Assembly: GCF_029027405.1 (NCBI RefSeq)
Contig: NZ_CP093396.1
Span: 1,240,001 to 1,304,000 of the forward strand
DNA length: 64,000 nucleotides
Direction of reading: 5' to 3'
Source: Sulfurimonas sp.
Lineage (GTDB): Bacteria > Campylobacterota > Campylobacteria > Campylobacterales > Sulfurimonadaceae
The position numbers were made by a program, and so were the translations under genes. The notes under the pieces were generated by a model that saw only the letters and a list, made by a program, of their open reading frames with translations, made no database searches and had not been told where the DNA came from. Each line of letters starts with the position of its first letter. The first letter of the stretch is position 1. This document shows positions 1 to 7,904 of this stretch, one piece after another.

Positions 1-508
1 CAGCAAAAATACTAAAATAAGCATCCTCTCCTAGTGTATACTCCAAAGAAAATAATATATCAGCACCCCAATACTTAAGATCTTGCTCAATATTAGTTTT
101 TAATACATTGTTTGTTGTTATTGTCCCAACACCCTTTGAGTTATCAAGCATTATCCACCCATATTGTTCATTTGGACCATTGTCCTTGAAATTACTAGAA
201 CTTGATGCTTTGGCAGCCATATGCCATACTTTAGTATAAATTTTCATGCTATTTGCACCTGCAAAAGTAAGAGGAAAATTAGTTCCAAATGTAACAGCGA
301 AAGAGTTTCCATTTGCTATATCAAAATCAGTATTTAAATTTGATTTTCTTTCATAATTCCTCTCTCCACGGCTAGCAAAAAAATGATTTTTAACAAATGC
401 TATATTTGCGAAGCCTGATTCTATAGAAGCATAATATTTTGAAGCTTCTTGGGCAGATAATAGAGTTGAGATTAGAGTACTAATGAAAATTATTCTTTTG
501 ATGTTCAT
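1..508 (-). CDS. Outer-membrane beta-barrel-like protein, C-terminus cut by window edge
   Basis: The 169 visible codons begin with a signal peptide (MNIKRIIFISTLISTLLSAQ) and continue with alternating polar and aromatic/hydrophobic stretches rich in Gly, Asn, Phe and Tyr, as in small outer-membrane barrels. I do not recognise the family. The start chosen has AAGGA seven bases upstream; an in-frame ATG six codons earlier, at 526, has its own AAGGA, so the true start is ambiguous. The signal peptide fits the downstream ATG better. No neighbour suggests a role. The stop lies left of the window, so total length is unknown. Confidence 0.6.
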   Translation of the reverse strand, partial: MNIKRIIFISTLISTLLSAQEASKYYASIESGFANIAFVKNHFFASRGERNYERKSNLNTDFDIANGNSFAVTFGTNFPLTFAGANSMKIYTKVWHMAAKASSSSNFKDNGPNEQYGWIMLDNSKGVGTITTNNVLKTNIEQDLKYWGADILFSLEYTLGEDAYFSIFA

Positions 509-893
509 GTATTTATCCTTGTTCATGTGTTTTTCCTTATTATCAAATGATACCAAAATGATACCAAATTGTCTCTTAATAATTTATTAATTGAGTACTC
601 ATGTTAAAATGACAAAATAATCTATTTTTGATTTAATGATTTTTGTTAAATATTTCCATTACGCTTGGTTATAGCATGGTTTTAGGCATTTATTATAGCT
701 TGGTTTATTATCGTGATGGCTGATATATGAGTAGCGAAGAGTCTCTTTTTTTTTAGTTTTTAAATGCTAACTATCATAGTAATATTGAATAAACTTTAAA
801 ATAGTTGTACTTTCATGTATGAATTGTCTTTATATCATTTGAAAAAATGTATCTAAAATGTCTGTTGAAATCCCAATGCTTAAGCATGACTTT
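509..893. other. Intergenic region with short direct repeats
   Basis: No convincing ORF is seen. It carries a spaced direct repeat TGATACCAAA (548-557 and 559-568) just upstream of the leftward barrel gene, placed where a regulator could bind. Further right is an imperfect repeat, TTATAGCATGGTTT and TTATAGCTTGGTTT (about 669-708). The rest is AT-rich and I see no terminator-like hairpin for the leftward gene that ends at 894. Confidence 0.4.
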
Positions 894-2357
894 TTATTTC
901 TGGAGTTCTTTTTCATCAAAAACTATAGCTTCGTATATAAAAAGCTCAGCATTTTTGTATCCATGAAAACCAATACCTACTTTTTCTTCTGAACACTTAC
1001 CTACAAACTCTTCTACATTCCATTTCATTTGTGTTGCGACATGAGGTAGAAATGTTCCTGTTTTAGAGCCTTTTTTTATATAGATGCCATGTTTCCCTAT
1101 GACTATTTCATCTAGTGAAGAGATTTTTTTCCTTGGCGTAAGAACTGATATCTCTATGTCTATATTTTTAAGCTCATTTGGACGCACTTCTTTAAACCTG
1201 CTGTCATTAAGAGCAGATGCAATTGTCATGTCGATAATGACCTTGTAGAGTGCTTCGTCAGGTTCAAATGTACCGATGCAACCCCTAAGTTTATTGTCTT
1301 TATGTAGAGTCACAAATGCTCCTAAAGGTTGTTTTAGTTTAGGAGATATTTTACTCGCATCTATGACTAATCGTTTTTCATTTTTTATGGCTTGATAAAG
1401 AGACATATTGGCAATACGAAGTAGCTCTTGTTTTTCTTGTGAAGTTAGAAAAAATTCATCTGATTTGTAAACTCTCATAGCTCCATAACCGACAACCCTT
1501 TTTTTATCTCCATATTTACTATGTGCTGAGTTTTTATATTCTAATTTATCATACTTGTAAGCTTTATCTTGTGTCATATAAAGAAGTGTAAGAAGTGAAC
1601 TCCACCCACAGGCTGAAGTTTGAAGTGCATCTATCTTTGCTTCTTTGTTTTTTGCTAAAGCATCTATGAACTTTTGTGGGTTATTTTTTGTAAGTGAGTT
1701 CAGTATATTTTTATCTACAATATTTGCATCTTTAAATGTAGGATAATGAGATAGGTCTGTGCTGATTATAAAAAGATTATCATCATTAAAGTGGGGTGAT
1801 AAACTCTTTGCTATTGATTTGATGGTTTCAAGATTTGAAGTAGCTATGATAATAGGGATTATATTTATATTTTCACCATAAAGTGTTTGTAAAAAAGGAA
1901 GTTGTACTTCTAATGAATGCTCTTTTTTATGTGCATCTGGAGTAAAAGTGAAATACTTAGAATCTTGAATGAGCTTAGATGCTAGAGTTTTATTTACTCT
2001 TACATTTCCAAGCGGTGTTTTATAGTCTCCTATGTTATAAACAGATGCACCGTTAAAATTTACATAGTGGCTAGAACCTATAAGGAAAATATTTTTGTAT
2101 CTTTTGTTTAGAGTTTTGTAGGCAGTAGATGCTACATTGGCCGAGAAGATATAACCTGCATGAGGAACTATAAGTGCATTTATCTCTTGAAGTTCAAATG
2201 TTTTAGCATTTTTTAGATGTGTTTTTACTTCTGTTTGGAGTTTGGATTTGTTGTCTATGTAAAACGACCCAGCTACTGCGGTAGGTCGCAGAGCATGGAG
2301 ATTCTCAAAAAGAAGAAGTAGTAGAAATAGTTGTACTATTTTGAGCTTTGAACGCAT
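894..2357 (-). CDS. Exported Memo-like / AMMECR1 fusion (AmmeMemoRadiSam B-A)
   Basis: Two domains are fused in 487 residues. Residues about 24-295 are a Memo-family domain (MEMO1/AmmeMemoRadiSam system protein B) with the conserved VPHAGY, GSSHY, EHSLEVQLPFL and DLSHY blocks and the ACGW cysteine. Residues about 310-480 are AMMECR1, with its hallmark LRGCIGTF. The bacterial families are usually linked to a radical-SAM partner, which is not nearby. Unusually, a hydrophobic leader ending LHA precedes the normal Memo start (RPTAVAGSFY), so the protein is probably exported. Its ATG overlaps the end of the DUF1566 gene by 22 bases, which suggests coupled translation. The biochemical function of the family is unsettled. 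Confidence 0.85.
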   Translation of the reverse strand: MRSKLKIVQLFLLLLLFENLHALRPTAVAGSFYIDNKSKLQTEVKTHLKNAKTFELQEINALIVPHAGYIFSANVASTAYKTLNKRYKNIFLIGSSHYVNFNGASVYNIGDYKTPLGNVRVNKTLASKLIQDSKYFTFTPDAHKKEHSLEVQLPFLQTLYGENINIIPIIIATSNLETIKSIAKSLSPHFNDDNLFIISTDLSHYPTFKDANIVDKNILNSLTKNNPQKFIDALAKNKEAKIDALQTSACGWSSLLTLLYMTQDKAYKYDKLEYKNSAHSKYGDKKRVVGYGAMRVYKSDEFFLTSQEKQELLRIANMSLYQAIKNEKRLVIDASKISPKLKQPLGAFVTLHKDNKLRGCIGTFEPDEALYKVIIDMTIASALNDSRFKEVRPNELKNIDIEISVLTPRKKISSLDEIVIGKHGIYIKKGSKTGTFLPHVATQMKWNVEEFVGKCSEEKVGIGFHGYKNAELFIYEAIVFDEKELQK

Positions 2358-2746
2358 CTGATATGTCTGTCGTAGTGCATGTCTTTTACTGTTCTTTCAC
2401 CTTTTTTAAAGTTGATTAGCCATACTATTTTGTTATCATCGGCAAATGGTGTTGTAGACCAGTAGTACTCATTACTAACATAGTCAAAACCTTTTTTGAT
2501 AGCAGGATCAAACTTTTTATAATCTACAATACTTTGAAGCTCTCTTAGTGTTGGCATACGAAAGTTGTTGTACTTTCCTATAACTAGCTTGGAGCAATAT
2601 TCTTGGGACTGATAGTAAGTGATAGATAGCTTATAGTTGTCTTGATGGTCTTGCCAGACTAAAGATGTACTCTTATCTACAAAAATATGCTGGGCAAATA
2701 GAGTAGATGAAACTAATAATAAACCTGAAAGTAGTAGTTTTTTCAT
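2336..2746 (-). CDS. Exported DUF1566 (Lcl C-terminal domain) protein
   Basis: The 136-residue protein has a clear signal peptide (MKKLLLSGLLLVSSTLFAQ) followed by one DUF1566/Lcl domain: LVWQD near the start of the mature chain, the C..L/FRMPTLRELQSIVD core, YYWSTTP and the terminal RHIRCVQ. Two cysteines (in EYCSKL and IRCVQ) could form a disulfide. The domain occurs in secreted and adhesin-like proteins and has no known reaction. The chosen ATG has AAGGAAT nine bases upstream; an upstream in-frame extension lacks a signal-peptide layout. The gene overlaps the Memo-AMMECR1 start and is probably co-transcribed with it. Confidence 0.75.
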   Translation of the reverse strand: MKKLLLSGLLLVSSTLFAQHIFVDKSTSLVWQDHQDNYKLSITYYQSQEYCSKLVIGKYNNFRMPTLRELQSIVDYKKFDPAIKKGFDYVSNEYYWSTTPFADDNKIVWLINFKKGERTVKDMHYDRHIRCVQSSK

Positions 2747-2801
2747 AATTAAACATTCCTTTTTTGATGTGTAATTATAACAAAAGAAGATAAAATATCT
2801 T

Positions 2802-3446
2802 ATGAAAAAATGTAAACTATGTAACTGCAATACAACTATAATAAATGATAATAAAACTAACAAAGATTACTATAGATGCTTAGCGTGTGACTATATATTT
2901 ATGGATAATAAACATCACCTAGATGCTGAGTATGAGAGGAAGCATTATGATAATCATGACAATAATTTAGAGTCTCTTGGTTATGTGAAAATGTTTGAGA
3001 AACTAATAGAAGAGTTTGTTACATCAGATGCAAAAGATATAAAGACCGCACTTGATTTTGGTTGTGGTGAAGGTGCAGTTTTACCAATATTACTGGAGCG
3101 TAAAAATATAAAATGTGACAGATATGACTTGTTTTATTTTCCTGAGAAAATATATGAAAATAAGAAGTATGATCTTGTTTGTTCTACTGAAGTTATCGAG
3201 CATCTAGCTAATCCGTTAGATACTTTAAAAGAGCTACTCTTACATCTCAACAAAGATGGCTACCTACTTCTTATGACATATTTTCACCCAAGTGATGATG
3301 ATAAATTTTTAAAATGGTTTTATATAAAGGACATGACTCATATAGGTTTTTTTAGCATGAAAACATTTGAGTTTTTGGCATCTGAACTTAATTTAGAAAT
3401 AGTTAAGTCTAATAATAAAAATAGTATACTTTTTAAGATAAATTGA
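2802..3446 (+). CDS. Class I SAM-dependent methyltransferase with N-terminal zinc-ribbon-like motif
   Basis: The 214-residue protein opens with two CxxC pairs (CKLC, CLAC) that look like a small zinc ribbon, then has a methyltransferase type-11/12 fold. SAM-binding motif I is DFGCGEG at about residue 88, and VCSTEVIEHLANP with the following LNKDGYLLLMT block are the later conserved strands. Similar proteins act on sugars or small molecules and the substrate cannot be read here. The gene is divergent from the DUF1566 gene and its 3' end overlaps the convergent phosphatase gene by 14 bases. Confidence 0.75.
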   Translation: MKKCKLCNCNTTIINDNKTNKDYYRCLACDYIFMDNKHHLDAEYERKHYDNHDNNLESLGYVKMFEKLIEEFVTSDAKDIKTALDFGCGEGAVLPILLERKNIKCDRYDLFYFPEKIYENKKYDLVCSTEVIEHLANPLDTLKELLLHLNKDGYLLLMTYFHPSDDDKFLKWFYIKDMTHIGFFSMKTFEFLASELNLEIVKSNNKNSILFKIN

Positions 3447-4545
3447 TAAGAGTTATCTCACTACTAGCACCTAATCTCATAGGTGGACCCCAAAAACCTG
3501 TTCCTTTGTTTACATAGATTTGTAAGTTTTTGTTATGTTGATGAAGACCACTTATGTAAGGCTGAACTATCTTTACTAGAAGTTTAAATGGATAGAGTTG
3601 TCCTCCATGAGTATGACCGCTTAAGATTAAATCCACGCTATCGTTTACTTCTTCTATGTATCTTGGTTGATGTGCTAAAAGTACGGTTGGAGATTTTTTA
3701 AGATGTCTTAGTGCTTTGTTTATATCTGGTATATGTGTTTTAACTTTATAACCAAAAATATCATAAACTCCAGCAAGATTAAAACCTTCATTTTCATCTC
3801 CTATATATACATTTTCATTTTCAAGAACCCTTATGCCTAAGGCTTTTACTGCTTTTATGATTTCTACTATATTGTGAAAATATTCATGGTTTCCAACTAT
3901 GAAAAAGGTTCCATATTTTGAGTTTAGTGATTTTAATTCATCTAGGGTAGTTTGTGCATGTTTTATATTTATATCTACTAAATCTCCTGTTATTACAACT
4001 AAATCAGGGTCTAGTTTATTTACTCTATTAACTATATTTTTTACAAACTCTTTATCAATAAGTCCACCTATATGAATGTCGCTAAGTTGAACTATCTTAT
4101 ATGGTTTTTTTAGATTTTTTATCTTTACATTTACTCGCTCAAGTTTCACATGTTTAGCCTCATAAATAGACCTTGCACTAAGTGAAGTTGCTACAACAAA
4201 TGATGAAATATCCAAAGAGCGTTTAAAAAAATTTCTTCTTTTTTGTGAAATGGGAGAGTGGTGTAAAAGTACGCGAGAAATATCATAAATAACAGCTGTA
4301 CAAAAGAGTAAAAAAAGTATGCCAATAGGAAGTGAAAAAATAAAATAGAGCCAATTTGGAAAATCTATGTAGTATCTCCCTATCATGTAAGCAATAATAC
4401 CAAGGAAGTTTACAATCAAAAAGATACGAAGATATCGTTTATAGATTTGTTTTATGTCGAGTTTAGTGATAAGTCTTTTTGAAATATACATATTGAGTAA
4501 AATAAAAACACCCGAGAAGGCTGCAAAAAATAATATGGGATTCAT
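3433..4545 (-). CDS. Membrane-anchored calcineurin-like metallophosphoesterase (YkuE/YaeI type)
   Basis: Three hydrophobic segments occupy residues about 1-95. They are followed by a Tat-like KRRNFFKRS at 103-110 and another hydrophobic stretch. The catalytic domain has the full metal-ligand series: LSDIHIGG (D156, H158), TGDLVD (187-191), GNHEY (218-222), a HQPR histidine and SGHTHGGQ (about 309). Relatives remove phosphate from, or hydrolyse, lipid-linked substrates such as UDP-diacylglucosamine, or are uncharacterised. The internal twin-arginine-like motif after three membrane spans is unusual, though Bacillus YkuE is a Tat substrate. The gene is convergent with the methyltransferase gene. 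Confidence 0.8.
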   Translation of the reverse strand: MNPILFFAAFSGVFILLNMYISKRLITKLDIKQIYKRYLRIFLIVNFLGIIAYMIGRYYIDFPNWLYFIFSLPIGILFLLFCTAVIYDISRVLLHHSPISQKRRNFFKRSLDISSFVVATSLSARSIYEAKHVKLERVNVKIKNLKKPYKIVQLSDIHIGGLIDKEFVKNIVNRVNKLDPDLVVITGDLVDINIKHAQTTLDELKSLNSKYGTFFIVGNHEYFHNIVEIIKAVKALGIRVLENENVYIGDENEGFNLAGVYDIFGYKVKTHIPDINKALRHLKKSPTVLLAHQPRYIEEVNDSVDLILSGHTHGGQLYPFKLLVKIVQPYISGLHQHNKNLQIYVNKGTGFWGPPMRLGASSEITLINLS

Positions 4546-4638
4546 CTAAAGAGTATAACCAAGAAAACTAAACCCTAAAGTTTAATTAGGATTTACCTTA
4601 CGAAGCTATACTTTTAGTAATTTAAAAGGAGAATCATT

Positions 4639-5262
4639 ATGATTAAATTTTTTATCTCTCTGTTTTTAGTTGCCTCGTTATCTAGTGCAGAAGAAATGGG
4701 GACAAAAGGTGGCTCTTGCATCTTAAGTCAAGATGGACCGGTAAGTGTAAGTTGGAAAGCTTATAAAACTCCAGCAAAGTTAAGTGTTGGTGGAACTTTT
4801 GATAGTGTTAAATACACAGCAAATGCTCCAAAAGGAAATAACTTTCGTGAGATACTTGTAGGTTCAAGTGTAATAATTGACACAGCAAGTGTTAACTCTA
4901 AAAATAACGATAGAAATGTTAAGTTAGTAAAGTTCTTTTTTGAGAAAATGAGTTCTAAAAATATCACAGCTAAAATAGTAGATATTAAGTCAGACAAACG
5001 CATCCGTGGTAAAGCAAAAACTGGTGTTATGAGTGTTGCAGTAACTATGAATGGTGTGACTAAAAATGTACCAATGAAGTATGTTTTTAATAATGGTGAT
5101 TTTAATGCAATAGGTAGTATTGACCTTTTAGACTTTAGTGCCTCTAAAGCTCTTAGTTCTATCAATAAGGCTTGTTTTGATCTTCACAAAGGTAAGACTT
5201 GGAGTGATGTAACTATTGGCTTTCAAACTAACATTAAGTTTGAGCTTTGTAATACTAAATAA
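4639..5262 (+). CDS. YceI-family periplasmic protein
   Basis: The 207-residue protein starts with a short signal peptide (ending LSSAEE) and continues as one YceI lipocalin-like barrel: VSWKAYKTPAKLSVGGTF at the first strand and VDIKSDKRIRGKAKTGVMSVAV in the middle. YceI proteins bind isoprenoid or other long-chain lipids in the periplasm, and many are stress- or acid-induced. An AAAAGGAG ribosome site sits eight bases before the ATG. A TATACT -10-like box about 30 bases before the ATG suggests its own promoter. Two late cysteines (ACFDLHKG, ELCNTK) may pair. The gene is monocistronic and faces the peroxidase gene. Confidence 0.85.
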   Translation: MIKFFISLFLVASLSSAEEMGTKGGSCILSQDGPVSVSWKAYKTPAKLSVGGTFDSVKYTANAPKGNNFREILVGSSVIIDTASVNSKNNDRNVKLVKFFFEKMSSKNITAKIVDIKSDKRIRGKAKTGVMSVAVTMNGVTKNVPMKYVFNNGDFNAIGSIDLLDFSASKALSSINKACFDLHKGKTWSDVTIGFQTNIKFELCNTK

Positions 5263-5280
5263 TAGTTATGCTCTCTTACT

Positions 5281-5307
5281 TATATAGCAACAAAAAGTTG
5301 CTATATA
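5281..5307. terminator. Bidirectional hairpin between yceI-like and peroxidase genes
   Basis: A perfect 11-bp stem, TATATAGCAAC, pairs with GTTGCTATATA around an AAAAA loop and is followed by TTT. It lies between two convergent genes, eighteen bases past one stop and two bases past the other, so it could serve both directions. Confidence 0.7.
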
Positions 5308-5308
5308 T

Positions 5309-6325
5309 TTAGTTCATATCAGGTTTAGGTGTAGTAGCTGTTGAAGCTGGAAGCATTGGGTAAATAACCGGATCTTTTCTACCTTCAAGTGCTTTTAAAA
5401 ACTCTTCAATAGAGTCTATCTGTTTTGTTGATAGCTTTGTTCCAAGTTGGATTTTACCCATCTCTTTGATAGCCTCTTTTAAACTCCAGATTTTACCATT
5501 GTGGTAATAAGGTGCAGTTTGAGTAATATTTCTAAGTGTTGGAACTCTGACCATACCGTTTTTATCACCTTTAAAATCACCTACATTTTGATATTTATAC
5601 GTTCCTGTTACATTAAAAGCGTTCATTGCTCCGCCCAGACCAATGCCTGTATGACAAGATGCACAACCAACCTTTATAAAAGTTTTAAGACCAGCTTTTT
5701 CTTTAGAAGTAAGGGCATCTTTATCGCCATTTAAAAAGTCATCAAATACAGATGGAGTAACTAAAGTTCTCTCATAAAGACCGATGGTATCAGTAATTTT
5801 TTCAAAAGATATTTTTACATTTTCACCATAAGCCTTTTTAAACTCAGTTACATAAGGAGGCATTGAGTTAATAACACGCTCAACATGCTCTGTTGTAGAA
5901 GCCATTTCAGGGTGAGCTTGCATAGGACCTTGTGCTTGTTCTTCTAAATCTTTTGCACGACCATCCCAAAACTGAATATCGTTAAATACAGCATTGTAAA
6001 CAGTTGGCGCATTTACATGGTGAGGGTTTGCTGTCCATTTATGACCGATAGAAGCTTCAACACCGTCATCCCCACCTTCACCTAGATTATGACAAAAGTT
6101 ACAGCTGATAATACCACTCTTAGAGAGTCTTGGGTCAAAAAATAGTTTTTTACCAAGTTCAACTTTCTCATTTGTTATTGGGTTCTTAGGGTTGTCTATG
6201 ATTTTCATAAGCTCTAATGTAGAAGTAGGAATAGCTTTGAGACCAGCATTTTTAGCATCTGTTTGAAGAGATGCAGACATAAGAATGGATGAAGTAGCTA
6301 TAGTAGCTATGACTATGTTTTTCAT
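5309..6325 (-). CDS. Di-haem cytochrome c peroxidase
   Basis: The 338-residue protein has a signal peptide and two c-type haem motifs, CNFCH (75-79) and CASCH (221-225), with the conserved FFDPRLS, APTVYNA, FWDGRA and VPTLRN blocks of the CcpA/MauG family. It reduces hydrogen peroxide to water in the periplasm with electrons from a small cytochrome c. The short C-terminal tail ending in TPKPDMN lies outside the core fold. Haem attachment would depend on a synthase like the CcsBA encoded in this window. A 23-bp palindrome lies just upstream and could be its operator. Confidence 0.92.
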   Translation of the reverse strand: MKNIVIATIATSSILMSASLQTDAKNAGLKAIPTSTLELMKIIDNPKNPITNEKVELGKKLFFDPRLSKSGIISCNFCHNLGEGGDDGVEASIGHKWTANPHHVNAPTVYNAVFNDIQFWDGRAKDLEEQAQGPMQAHPEMASTTEHVERVINSMPPYVTEFKKAYGENVKISFEKITDTIGLYERTLVTPSVFDDFLNGDKDALTSKEKAGLKTFIKVGCASCHTGIGLGGAMNAFNVTGTYKYQNVGDFKGDKNGMVRVPTLRNITQTAPYYHNGKIWSLKEAIKEMGKIQLGTKLSTKQIDSIEEFLKALEGRKDPVIYPMLPASTATTPKPDMN

Positions 6326-6347
6326 GGTTTACCTTAATAAAATTTAT

Positions 6348-6370
6348 TAGAAGATAATATTTATCTTCTA
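6348..6370. promoter_or_regulatory. 23-bp perfect inverted repeat upstream of peroxidase gene
   Basis: The arm TAGAAGATAA, a TAT centre and the exact reverse complement lie 22 bases before the peroxidase ATG. The inner GATAAtatTTATC resembles AT-rich Fur/PerR-type operators of this phylum. An alternative is a weak hairpin ending the pdxA transcript, but no T-run follows in that direction. Confidence 0.4.
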
Positions 6371-6426
6371 TAAATATAAGTTTAGCAATAATTGTCTTAA
6401 AAGAAAATTATTATCGTTTAAACTTA

Positions 6427-7359
6427 TTAATGTTTATTGGGATTTATAAATGAAATAGCACTCTTAACAGCATTGATATAACTTAAAGTTTTTGCTTCGC
6501 CTTTATAGGCGATGTCAAAGGCAGTTCCATGATCAACTGATGTTCTAATGATTGGTAAGTTTAAAGATATATTTATACTTTCATCAAAGTAAAGTGCTTT
6601 TAGAGGTGCTAAACCTTGGTCGTGATACATCGCTACAAAATAATTATAGTTTTTTCTAAAGTGTGGAGTAAAAGCTACATCTGGAACTATTGGACCTGCA
6701 AACTGCTCAAAGCCAATTTTTTTATTTGCACTTTTTATGGCTTTAGTCATTCTAAGCTCTTCATTTCCTAAGACTCCATTATCTCCAGCATGTGGATTTA
6801 GACCAAGAACTGCTACTTTAGCATCTCCTATTGAGTTATGTAAGTTTATAAAAAATTGTTTTAGTCTTACATACTGCACAGATGCGGCTACTTCTTTAAG
6901 TGGAATATGTTCAGTAAAGAGAGCTATATACATTTTTTCGCATCCAAGCATCATAATAGCATCTTGGTTAAAATATTTTCGGAGTAGATCGGTATGACCT
7001 TTGTAGTCTAGTCCTGCCATCATCCAAGCTTCTTTATGAATAGGCATAGTTACAATAGCATCTGCTTCTTTTTCTTCACAAAGTTTAATAGCACTCATAA
7101 ATGAGTTATAAGAATAAAGTCCAGATTCTTTTGTTGTTTTACCTATCTCTATATTAAACTCTCCATCAACATTATGAAGTTGTATGTTTTTTGGAACTTT
7201 AAAGTTTAGAAGTTTTGTAGCTTGACTTAACATAGAAGCGTTTATGCAGTACAGAGGATTACAAAGTTTACTAACTTCTTCATGAGCCATCAAAGCTATC
7301 TCAATACCAACCCCATTTAAATCACCTATGCTTATTGCTATGGTTTTCCGACTCTGCAT
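6427..7359 (-). CDS. pdxA: 4-hydroxythreonine-4-phosphate dehydrogenase
   Basis: The 310-residue protein matches PdxA: it opens ISIGDLNGVGIEIA and has MPIHKEAWMMAGLDYKGHTDLL, LGLNPHAGDNGVLG, GPIVPDVAF and AMYHDQGLAPLKAL, which hold the conserved divalent-metal histidines. It oxidises 4-phosphohydroxy-threonine in de novo pyridoxal-phosphate synthesis, giving the substrate of PdxJ. AGAGG lies six bases before the ATG. In sequenced Campylobacter and Helicobacter it normally directly follows pdxJ; here pdxJ is about 2.1 kb upstream on the same strand with a block of opposite-strand genes between them. Confidence 0.95.
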   Translation of the reverse strand: MQSRKTIAISIGDLNGVGIEIALMAHEEVSKLCNPLYCINASMLSQATKLLNFKVPKNIQLHNVDGEFNIEIGKTTKESGLYSYNSFMSAIKLCEEKEADAIVTMPIHKEAWMMAGLDYKGHTDLLRKYFNQDAIMMLGCEKMYIALFTEHIPLKEVAASVQYVRLKQFFINLHNSIGDAKVAVLGLNPHAGDNGVLGNEELRMTKAIKSANKKIGFEQFAGPIVPDVAFTPHFRKNYNYFVAMYHDQGLAPLKALYFDESINISLNLPIIRTSVDHGTAFDIAYKGEAKTLSYINAVKSAISFINPNKH

Positions 7360-7440
7360 TTAGTACCTCTTTATACTGCATTTTAATTCTTATTATTTTT
7401 TATATTTATATTTTTCAGTAGTAAATCTTACTTTCATATA

Positions 7441-7863
7441 ATGAAATTGTATCTAAAAATACTGTCTAAAAAAAAGATTGATTCTTTAATTTGTGATATA
7501 ATTCAGCGATTAGTCGTTATTAAAGGAAGGGTCATAATAAAAAAATATCTTGTTATCATTCTAATTATTTTTCATTTAGTAGGGAATAGTTTATATGCAT
7601 CAAAAACTTTTTTAAAAAAAGACCATACCCATAGTTATATAGATAGATATCATCTTCATGAACATCATCATTCCCATAATGGTTACAATCATCAACACAA
7701 ACATAGTCATGCACAAATAAATATGATTTTTTTAGACTTTTTTACAGATATGCAACACATAAGTCTTTATGATTTTTCAAATTCTCCACAGAGATATTTA
7801 GAAACTTTTGCATGGATTCCAAATCCTACACTTCAGTCACTATTCCGTCCACCAAAAATATAA
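7441..7863 (+). CDS. Histidine-rich exported protein, start codon uncertain
   Basis: The reading frame encodes a hydrophobic leader (KKYLVIILIIFHLVGNSLYAS) and then a short His-rich region (HEHHHSHNGYNHQHKHSH) likely to bind Ni, Zn, Cu or Co. It ends NPTLQSLFRPPKI. Proteins with this layout and a proline-rich tail occur in metal-resistance clusters. The listed start is the first in-frame ATG and would add about 30 residues before the leader. A strong AAAGGAAGG site at 7524-7532 points to a start near 7533-7540, where the frame offers only GTC/ATA/ATA codons, so initiation may be non-canonical. It is followed by the HupE/UreJ gene. Confidence 0.55.
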   Translation: MKLYLKILSKKKIDSLICDIIQRLVVIKGRVIIKKYLVIILIIFHLVGNSLYASKTFLKKDHTHSYIDRYHLHEHHHSHNGYNHQHKHSHAQINMIFLDFFTDMQHISLYDFSNSPQRYLETFAWIPNPTLQSLFRPPKI

Positions 7864-7904
7864 TTTTTCACCTTAACTTATTATTACAAAAACAAAGGAA
7901 TAAA

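Noticed and set aside
2747..2863. N-terminal extension of the DUF1566 ORF by 39 codons
   Set aside because: It overlaps the methyltransferase start on the other strand and removes the signal peptide. The internal ATG has a good ribosome site.
4761..5165. Leftward ORF of 134 codons inside the YceI-like gene
   Set aside because: It is an antisense shadow of a gene with a clear family match and a signal peptide, and has no ribosome site or family features.
7812..7904. Longer start for the HupE/UreJ gene overlapping the His-rich gene
   Set aside because: The internal ATG has AAAGGAA and begins a perfect signal peptide; the extension does not.
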